From contig JAJZWK010000052.1 of NCBI GenBank assembly GCA_021846725.1, forward strand, positions 1-10,633: DNA of 10,633 nucleotides. Direction: 5' to 3'. The translations under genes were made by a program, and so were the position numbers. The notes beneath the pieces were generated by a model that searched no databases, was not told where the DNA came from, and saw only the letters and a list, made by a program, of their open reading frames with translations. Shown here piece after piece: positions 1 to 5,415 of this stretch; the first letter of the stretch is position 1, and each line of letters starts with the position of its first letter. The stretch comes from Actinomycetes bacterium. Its GTDB lineage: Bacteria; Actinomycetota; Acidimicrobiia; Acidimicrobiales; JAMCPL01.

Positions 1-2084
1 ACAACTCAGGCAATGTAAACTTTGCTGTAGACGTATCTGGTTACTACACCGATGGTTCAAGTAGCAGCCAGACGGGTTCACTATTCAATCCAGTCACTCC
101 AGCTAGGATACTTGATACCAGGTGCAGTCAGTCACCCCAGCCGAGCTACTGTTCATCTGAGAACCTGCCAACTGCGAATGCCACTTTGCCAGCAATAGCT
201 GGAGGCAAGTCAATTGCCGTTCAGGTGACAGGCATCGACAGTATACCGAGCAGCGCAACAGCAGTTGTCGGCAATTTGACTGCAACTGGTAGCACCGGTG
301 GTGGATACCTGACGGTATATGCAGGCAGTACTGCACCCACTACATCGGATGTAAACTTCGCTCCTGGAACCACAGATGCCAATATGGTCATATCAGAGCT
401 GAATTCATCAGGTCAGGTGAACATAGCAAATGGTGGTAGAAGTGGCAGTGTTGGCGTGCTTGTTGATGTTTCAGGATACTTTATACCTGCTCCGCCTCCT
501 GCACCAACGGTGACCTCTATATCTCCGACCTCGGGTCCAACAGCTGGTGGAACCTCGGTTACCATCACAGGCACCAACTTCACCTCGGGTGCAACTGTTG
601 AGTTTGGATCCACAGCTGCAACAAGTGTGACCTACACGTCATCTACCTCTTTGACTGCCACCTCACCTGCAGAGTCTGCAGGCACAGTGGATATCACGGT
701 CACCACTGCTGGTGGCACCTCAGCTACCTCATCTGCCGACCAGTTCACCTATATGACAACTTATATCACCAACATTTCTCCGACTACAGCTTCTGTGCTC
801 TCAGACGTTACTCTGACGGGTGACGGATTCGGATCCAGTCCAGGATATGTCAAACTTATTGAGCAGACCTATGGTACCAGTTGGGGTGCACCAGGAGATG
901 GAGCCTATTTCCATGTTGTAAGCTGGAGCAATACTCAGGTGGTGTTCCAAGTACCGAGTGATAGCGGATGGTGGGACAACGCAAGCTGGATACCATATAG
1001 CGGCGACTCCATGGCGGTTACAATTACCTCATCGAACAGCACTACCTCGAACACAGTGAATTTTACAATCGGTTCTCCGACTCTATACAGCTATACAACT
1101 GTATCGACTGCAGATGAGTATCAGGGTCCTGGTGATAATTTCACTGCCGAAGGCAGCATTGCCTCAAATACCACTGTGGATCTCATCTGCCAGGGCACCG
1201 GACAGGCAGTGTCTGACAGTTCCTCACCTTCCGGCACAAACGACGTTTGGGACCTGACTTCAGCTGCTACATGGATATCTGATACGACGGTGAACACGCC
1301 AAACGCAAATGAGTTTAGTCCACCTATTCCGCAGTGTACTGGCTTTATAGCGAATCCATATCCACAGAATGACACAGGATACGATATATCGTGGCCACAG
1401 TGTGGCAGCAGTTACCCTCCGACCCCCTATACGGTCAATATAGTGGGAGTAGACGCTTCTCCTGGCAATTGGAATTCCTGCCTGTCATCGGAGGCAACCT
1501 GGGACACCTCATCCTCAAGTCCGCTCGAAACTTACATTGTTCCAGCTTCGGGTACCAGTTCTACGCCAACTGGTATCGGTATTTGTGCAGGTAATGAATA
1601 CTGCCGCTATGGATACGAGACTGCTCAATCTGCATACCAGTATGCAACCTCAATATTGGGATCGAGTACTCCATCTACATGGCTAGTGGATGTGGAAAAC
1701 TACGATATCGGCTCAACTCCTGCCTGGCAAAGTTGTAGTAGTAGTGATACAACTGCTTGTAGTGACAATATCCAGACCATACAGGGTAACCTCGACTTCT
1801 TTGTCTACAATTCCATGTATGTAGGGTTGTACTCCAGTCCATCTGAATGGTCCAGTATTACCAATAACTGGTCAACACTTAATGGACAGTTTTATGTGGT
1901 GGGCAATTGGCTGGCCTACTATTTGCAAAGTAGCGGCAATACTGCACCTTCTAGTTGCTCGACCAGCGTTAACAGTAACTACGTTCCATTCAGTGGAGGT
2001 CCACTCTGGTTGCTTCAATATGGTCCTACTGGCGGTTCCAGCGGGGACTCGTGGGACGGAGATATCTCCTGTTATACCAATTAG
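1..2084 (+). CDS. Secreted multidomain protein: surface repeats, two IPT/TIG modules, SH3-like segment, GH25-like C-terminus (5' partial)
   Basis: The reading frame is open from base 3 (693 visible residues), so the true start, and probably a signal peptide, lie before the window. Residues 1-18 end one surface repeat with DVSGYY. Residues 27-160 form a full repeat: FNPVTPARILDTR, a middle like NLTATGSTGGGYLTVYAG, and a closing DVSGYF. A proline-rich hinge leads to an IPT/TIG module (about 168-250, ISPTSGPTAGGTSVTITG) and a second, more divergent one (about 252-357). Residues 360-445 resemble a bacterial SH3-like segment (VDLICQGTG, VWDLTSAATWISD). The last domain (459-693) starts GYDISWPQC and carries VDVEN, with D563 and E565 matching the DxE pattern of GH25 lysozyme-like folds, so cell-wall cleavage is plausible but unproven. 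It is rich in Ser, Thr, Gly and aromatic residues, as expected for an exported protein. The TTG at 186 is internal and is not the start. The domain order is seen; the enzymatic role is inferred. Confidence 0.85.
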   Translation, partial: NSGNVNFAVDVSGYYTDGSSSSQTGSLFNPVTPARILDTRCSQSPQPSYCSSENLPTANATLPAIAGGKSIAVQVTGIDSIPSSATAVVGNLTATGSTGGGYLTVYAGSTAPTTSDVNFAPGTTDANMVISELNSSGQVNIANGGRSGSVGVLVDVSGYFIPAPPPAPTVTSISPTSGPTAGGTSVTITGTNFTSGATVEFGSTAATSVTYTSSTSLTATSPAESAGTVDITVTTAGGTSATSSADQFTYMTTYITNISPTTASVLSDVTLTGDGFGSSPGYVKLIEQTYGTSWGAPGDGAYFHVVSWSNTQVVFQVPSDSGWWDNASWIPYSGDSMAVTITSSNSTTSNTVNFTIGSPTLYSYTTVSTADEYQGPGDNFTAEGSIASNTTVDLICQGTGQAVSDSSSPSGTNDVWDLTSAATWISDTTVNTPNANEFSPPIPQCTGFIANPYPQNDTGYDISWPQCGSSYPPTPYTVNIVGVDASPGNWNSCLSSEATWDTSSSSPLETYIVPASGTSSTPTGIGICAGNEYCRYGYETAQSAYQYATSILGSSTPSTWLVDVENYDIGSTPAWQSCSSSDTTACSDNIQTIQGNLDFFVYNSMYVGLYSSPSEWSSITNNWSTLNGQFYVVGNWLAYYLQSSGNTAPSSCSTSVNSNYVPFSGGPLWLLQYGPTGGSSGDSWDGDISCYTN

Positions 2085-2113
2085 TCGACACAGAGTAGTC
2101 AGAAAAGTTGTCG

Positions 2114-2164
2114 TCTTGGGTATTGTTCTTGCTGGTATCCAAGGAACTGCTGTTACATACCCAA
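2114..2164 (+). other. Intergenic hairpin with a competing inverted repeat
   Basis: The 116-nt gap after the GH25-like gene holds TTGGGTAT (2116-2123). It can pair with GTATCCAA (2135-2142) using two G-T wobbles, extended by one C-G pair and one wobble outside. It can also pair perfectly with ATACCCAA (2157-2164). The two foldings exclude each other. Neither is followed by a T-run, so this is not a canonical intrinsic terminator. It may be a 3'-end hairpin of the upstream gene, or chance. Confidence 0.3.
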
Positions 2165-2200
2165 TTGGTTAATCGGCTCAGTATGTGGTAACTATAGATT

Positions 2201-3460
2201 ATGCCTCATTTTGAACCTTTCAGTGGATTACGCTATACACCTTCCATACCTTTAGACGTTGTTATATGCCCTCCATATGACATCATCAGTCCTGATCAAC
2301 GCGAAATCTATGCCAACCGAAGCAGCGCAAATGCCATACATGTCGAACTTCCTTCAGAAGATGACAACTATTCAAACCGTTATGAGCATGCTGAATCCGT
2401 GTGGCGTGAATGGATAGACAATGGGACAATTTTGCATGATCCGCTCCCTTCCTTGTATGCATACAAGATGACCCCATCTAACGGACGTTCCACTGCAGGT
2501 ATAGTGGGGGCACTCAGGCTGGAAGAGCCTGGTGACGGTATTCTGCCGCATGAAGAAACTATTTCAAAAGATAAGACAGATCGTCTGGAACTTCTCAGAC
2601 ATTGCAAGGCCAACATATCACCTATATGGGGGCTTTCGTTGGCCTCTGGTCTTGCTTCTCTCTACGCCGACCTACTTGCAACTGTCCCTACTGCCGTTGC
2701 AGTCGACTCTGATGGTGTAGTTCACGAGCTTTGGGTCATCTCAGATGCTGTGGTAGTAGACAGAATATGTGAGGTAATGGGTAGCAGTCCTATCGTGATT
2801 GCCGACGGGCATCATCGCTTTGAGACAGCACTGGCATATGCCGGTGAAGCAGCCGATCCTAGTCCTCTGGGCGTAGGTGAGGGGTCTGGGTTGGTCATGG
2901 CATTTGTTGTAGAGCTTTCTGATGAACAGATGACAGTGATGCCTATACACAGACTTGTCAAGTTATCCTCAGCTAACCCTGTATCGCAGACAGATATTGT
3001 CGACGCGTTCAAGACCTTTTTTGAAGTGTTACCGCTTGGGTCGGATGATAGTGGGTCAGATAAGAGTTGGTCAAATGACCATGAGTTAGATGATGGTAGG
3101 TCGCTTACCTCGTCATTCAGCCAAGGGCGCATGGAAGGGCGCATGGTTCTGATATTGCACGGTCAAATGTTTGAGCTGATTCGCAGGGATCAAGACAATG
3201 AGATGGTGGTTGATTCGTCAATTGTCAGGCAGGCGTTATCGACACTGGATATACCAGATGGCGATGTGTCATATACCAGCGAACTAGATGCAGCAGTTGA
3301 AAGTGTCAGTGCAGGTAAGGCTGACTTTGCAATTCTGATGAGGTCTGTTACGGTGTCGCAGATTGCAGCCTATGCCCATGAAAAAAAACGGATGCCACCC
3401 AAGAGCACGTACTTCTGGCCTAAGCCTCGCACTGGCATGGTGTTCCGTTCTCTTTACTGA
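2201..3460 (+). CDS. DUF1015 family protein
   Basis: This is a full-length DUF1015 (PF06245) protein of 419 aa, close to the usual size of about 400 aa. The N-terminus FEPFSGLRYTP is the family's typical opening, which supports ATG 2201; an in-frame TAG lies only two codons upstream. Other family signatures are PPYDIIS (residues 24-30), LPHEET (H117) followed by DRLELL and ANISPIWG, and the hallmark ADGHHRFETAL (A201 to L211, with H204 and H205). Residues about 283-310 form an acidic, Ser/Asp-rich stretch that looks like a loop insertion. The protein has no signal peptide or membrane segment and is probably cytosolic. The biochemical function of the family is not settled to my knowledge. No Shine-Dalgarno is visible; AT-rich sequence abuts the ATG (TATAGATT directly before it), so a leaderless or weakly initiated mRNA is possible. 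The next gene starts 17 nt after its stop. Confidence 0.9.
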   Translation: MPHFEPFSGLRYTPSIPLDVVICPPYDIISPDQREIYANRSSANAIHVELPSEDDNYSNRYEHAESVWREWIDNGTILHDPLPSLYAYKMTPSNGRSTAGIVGALRLEEPGDGILPHEETISKDKTDRLELLRHCKANISPIWGLSLASGLASLYADLLATVPTAVAVDSDGVVHELWVISDAVVVDRICEVMGSSPIVIADGHHRFETALAYAGEAADPSPLGVGEGSGLVMAFVVELSDEQMTVMPIHRLVKLSSANPVSQTDIVDAFKTFFEVLPLGSDDSGSDKSWSNDHELDDGRSLTSSFSQGRMEGRMVLILHGQMFELIRRDQDNEMVVDSSIVRQALSTLDIPDGDVSYTSELDAAVESVSAGKADFAILMRSVTVSQIAAYAHEKKRMPPKSTYFWPKPRTGMVFRSLY

Positions 3461-3465
3461 TAGAC

Positions 3466-3477
3466 TACTATATAATT
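3466..3477 (+). promoter_or_regulatory. Candidate -10 of a leaderless promoter for the MoxR gene
   Basis: TACTAT (3466-3471, TANNNT form) ends 6 nt before GTG 3478, the spacing at which transcription would begin on the start codon. An overlapping perfect TATAAT lies at 3471-3476, but it would start transcription inside the gene. No clear -35 is seen (TTCCGT at 3443-3448 is weak). No Shine-Dalgarno precedes GTG 3478. Confidence 0.45.
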
Positions 3478-4500
3478 GTGGAGGCATGGAGCGAACGCGT
3501 ATCGGCTGTTACGATTGGTGACAGTTCAGGTCATGTATTAGACGGCGATGGAAGCGGTCATCACGTTAGCGATGATCCATACGCTTTTACAATGGCAGTT
3601 GCAGAATCGCTGAGAGCTACCATATCCAAAGTTCTCTTGGGCTCCGACCATGCTGTGCTGGCTGCCATACTTGCCATGCTCAGTGGGTCCAATCTATTGA
3701 TAGAAGACATACCCGGTGTGGGTAAGACCTTACTTGCAAAAGCGATGGCATTGTCTGTACAGGCAACCCATAGTAGGGTACAGGGTCATCCTGATCTACT
3801 TCCTTCAGATATTACTGGTGTATCTGTATATATGCCAGATAAGGGGCAATGGCAGATACATTCTGGTCCGCTTTTTGCAAATATAGTTCTTTTCGATGAG
3901 TTGAACAGGACACCTCCCAGAACTCAGGCTGCACTACTGGAAGCTATGGCCGAGAAGCATGTTACTATAGATGGTCAGACAGTTCCATTGCCATCCCCTC
4001 ATCTGGTCGTTGCAACCCAGAATCCCCTATCCGAGTTGGGAACCTTTCCTCTCGTAGAAAGTCAACTCGATCGTTTTGGTATATGCACCACTATAGGATA
4101 TCCAGATGAGGTCACCGAGATTGACGTGTCTCAATTCCGCGGTGGAGAAGGGGCATTGGATAGTATCATTCCGGTATGTGATATTTACGGATGGCAGTTT
4201 GCTAAAGATGCGGTCGCCTCTGTAACGGTGTCGGATAAGGTAGCCGAGATGGTGGTACGGCTTATCCGTAAGACTCGCTCGCACAAAAGCGTGGTGCTGG
4301 GCGCCAGCCCACGAGCTTCTATAAATCTTACGCGTGTCGCTCAGGCATATGCGATCGTATCCGGCCGAACTTATGTCATTCCGGATGATGTAAAAGCGGT
4401 GGCTCATGGGGTATTGCATCACCGTATACTCGCTGATGGGATGGCGGGTATGGATGTAGTGACAGAATGCCTAGCTACCCTGGAGATGCCTCGTCCATGA
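3478..4500 (+). CDS. MoxR-family AAA+ ATPase
   Basis: This cytosolic AAA+ ATPase (340 aa) is thought to act as a chaperone in assembling or activating partner proteins encoded next to it. Walker A is GVGKT (residues 80-84, K83) within IEDIPGVGKTLLAKAM. Walker B is VLFDELNRTPPRTQAALLEAM (D140, E141). Sensor 1 is ATQNP (N182), the QLDRF motif gives R199, and sensor 2 is GASPRA (R279). All key residues are present. The GTG at 3478 gives about 38 residues before the conserved domain, somewhat long for MoxR; ATG 3592 would give a tighter N-terminus but also lacks a Shine-Dalgarno. The GGAGG at 3480-3484 lies too close to an out-of-frame ATG (3486) that stops within 12 codons. The 3' end overlaps the DUF58 gene by ATGA. 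Its position directly before DUF58 and transglutaminase genes is the classic MoxR setting. Confidence 0.93.
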   Translation: MEAWSERVSAVTIGDSSGHVLDGDGSGHHVSDDPYAFTMAVAESLRATISKVLLGSDHAVLAAILAMLSGSNLLIEDIPGVGKTLLAKAMALSVQATHSRVQGHPDLLPSDITGVSVYMPDKGQWQIHSGPLFANIVLFDELNRTPPRTQAALLEAMAEKHVTIDGQTVPLPSPHLVVATQNPLSELGTFPLVESQLDRFGICTTIGYPDEVTEIDVSQFRGGEGALDSIIPVCDIYGWQFAKDAVASVTVSDKVAEMVVRLIRKTRSHKSVVLGASPRASINLTRVAQAYAIVSGRTYVIPDDVKAVAHGVLHHRILADGMAGMDVVTECLATLEMPRP

Positions 4501-5405
4501 CCGGATGGAGTGCCCGAGGGCTGCCACGGCCAGTACATGGATTCTTTCCATTTGCTATTACTGTGATAATCCTCCTGTCTTGGGGAGGAGTTGCTCATCA
4601 AAGTGGTTCGGGGTGGGTCCAGGCAATTGGAGTATTGATAGGAGGATTCGCCGTTGTCGGCCTGCTTGCTCCTGCAATTGTCTGCTGGATGTCGAGAGTG
4701 ACGGTTCTTTCAATGCCGGAGGATATCGTGGCCGGAAGCCATGGCCTAATTGTATTCGGGATGAACAACGCGGTACGATTGAAGATATGCTCTGATGAGC
4801 AGGATTCTGTGGGTCTGTCACTCTCTGATTCCGGTAGAGGGCTAGGTGAGTATATTTTATCTGCGCGTTACCGAGGTGTAGTGGAACATCTGAATTTAGA
4901 GGTTTCCACTTCTTGGCCATTTGGAATTCTCTGGTGGCGTAAGTATGTCACTGTTAAGCTGGAGCGACCCATATATATATTTCCCCGAAGTAAGAGGTCA
5001 GCTACGCGTTTCGATGTTACAAACGATGATACTATCGGAAAGGGCGCATCCTACAGTGGGGATCAGAGGGGTATTCGGGAGTACGTACCTGGTGATACCC
5101 CCAGGGATGTCCATTGGCCAGCAACTGCACATGTAGGAAAAATGATGGTAAGAGAGCGTGATGCGCAGCATAGCTATCCACTGTTAATAGATGTCCGGCT
5201 TCCATATGACCTGGAGGAAGCAGACAGTATTGCACAGGAGTATATGGGGCTATCTGAGGCTGCCATACGCTCTGGTAAGCCAGTAGTCATGTACACTCTT
5301 GAACCACACGGTCGTGTACAGGGAATTGTACGCGACTCCAGGACAGCAGGACGCAGGCTGTCCAGGGCAGTCTGTGAGTCAGATCACTATATTAGATCGC
5401 AATAA
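4497..5405 (+). CDS. DUF58 domain protein with two N-terminal membrane segments
   Basis: This 302-aa protein is anchored by two hydrophobic segments near its N-terminus (about residues 13-30 and 37-60, FPFAITVIILLSW and IGVLIGGFAVVGLLAPAIV). The DUF58 signature follows: GIREYVPGDTPRDVHW (R194 to W207), then PATAHVGKMMVRERD. The usual W-K-x-T-A-R core is here W-P-A-T-A-H, so two commonly basic positions are changed. The C-terminal part (LLIDVRLPYD onward) resembles a short, degenerate von Willebrand A-like fold. I chose ATG 4497 because it overlaps the ATPase stop as ATGA, which suggests coupled translation; a GGAG lies 11 nt upstream. The earlier in-frame ATG 4467 would add ten residues encoded inside the ATPase gene and has no ribosome site. 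DUF58 proteins usually sit between a MoxR ATPase and a transglutaminase, as here; their exact role is unknown. Confidence 0.88.
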   Translation: MTGWSARGLPRPVHGFFPFAITVIILLSWGGVAHQSGSGWVQAIGVLIGGFAVVGLLAPAIVCWMSRVTVLSMPEDIVAGSHGLIVFGMNNAVRLKICSDEQDSVGLSLSDSGRGLGEYILSARYRGVVEHLNLEVSTSWPFGILWWRKYVTVKLERPIYIFPRSKRSATRFDVTNDDTIGKGASYSGDQRGIREYVPGDTPRDVHWPATAHVGKMMVRERDAQHSYPLLIDVRLPYDLEEADSIAQEYMGLSEAAIRSGKPVVMYTLEPHGRVQGIVRDSRTAGRRLSRAVCESDHYIRSQ

Positions 5406-5415
5406 GATTATTAAA

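Noticed and set aside
2085..2172. A hydrophobic peptide frame (VRKVVVLGIVLAGIQGTAVTYPIG, then TAA) right after the GH25-like gene, resembling a signal peptide.
   Set aside because: There is no ATG, GTG or ribosome site at its head and the stop follows at once. It is the tail of an out-of-frame ORF; a gene remnant is possible but not supported.
3486..3521. ATG 3486 with GGAGG one base upstream.
   Set aside because: It is out of frame with the ATPase, the spacing is far too short, and it stops after 11 codons.
4027..4422. Minus-strand 131-codon frame opposite the ATPase gene.
   Set aside because: It is antisense to a complete AAA+ domain and shows no family motif or ribosome site.
4467..4496. 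ATG 4467 as start of the DUF58 gene.
   Set aside because: It lacks a ribosome site and lies inside the ATPase gene; ATG 4497 overlaps the ATPase stop as ATGA and gives a normal N-terminus.
5299..5415. Upstream extension of the transglutaminase frame to TTG 5299.
   Set aside because: It lies almost wholly within the DUF58 gene, its predicted residues look unlike a membrane-protein N-terminus, and ATG 5416 fits better.
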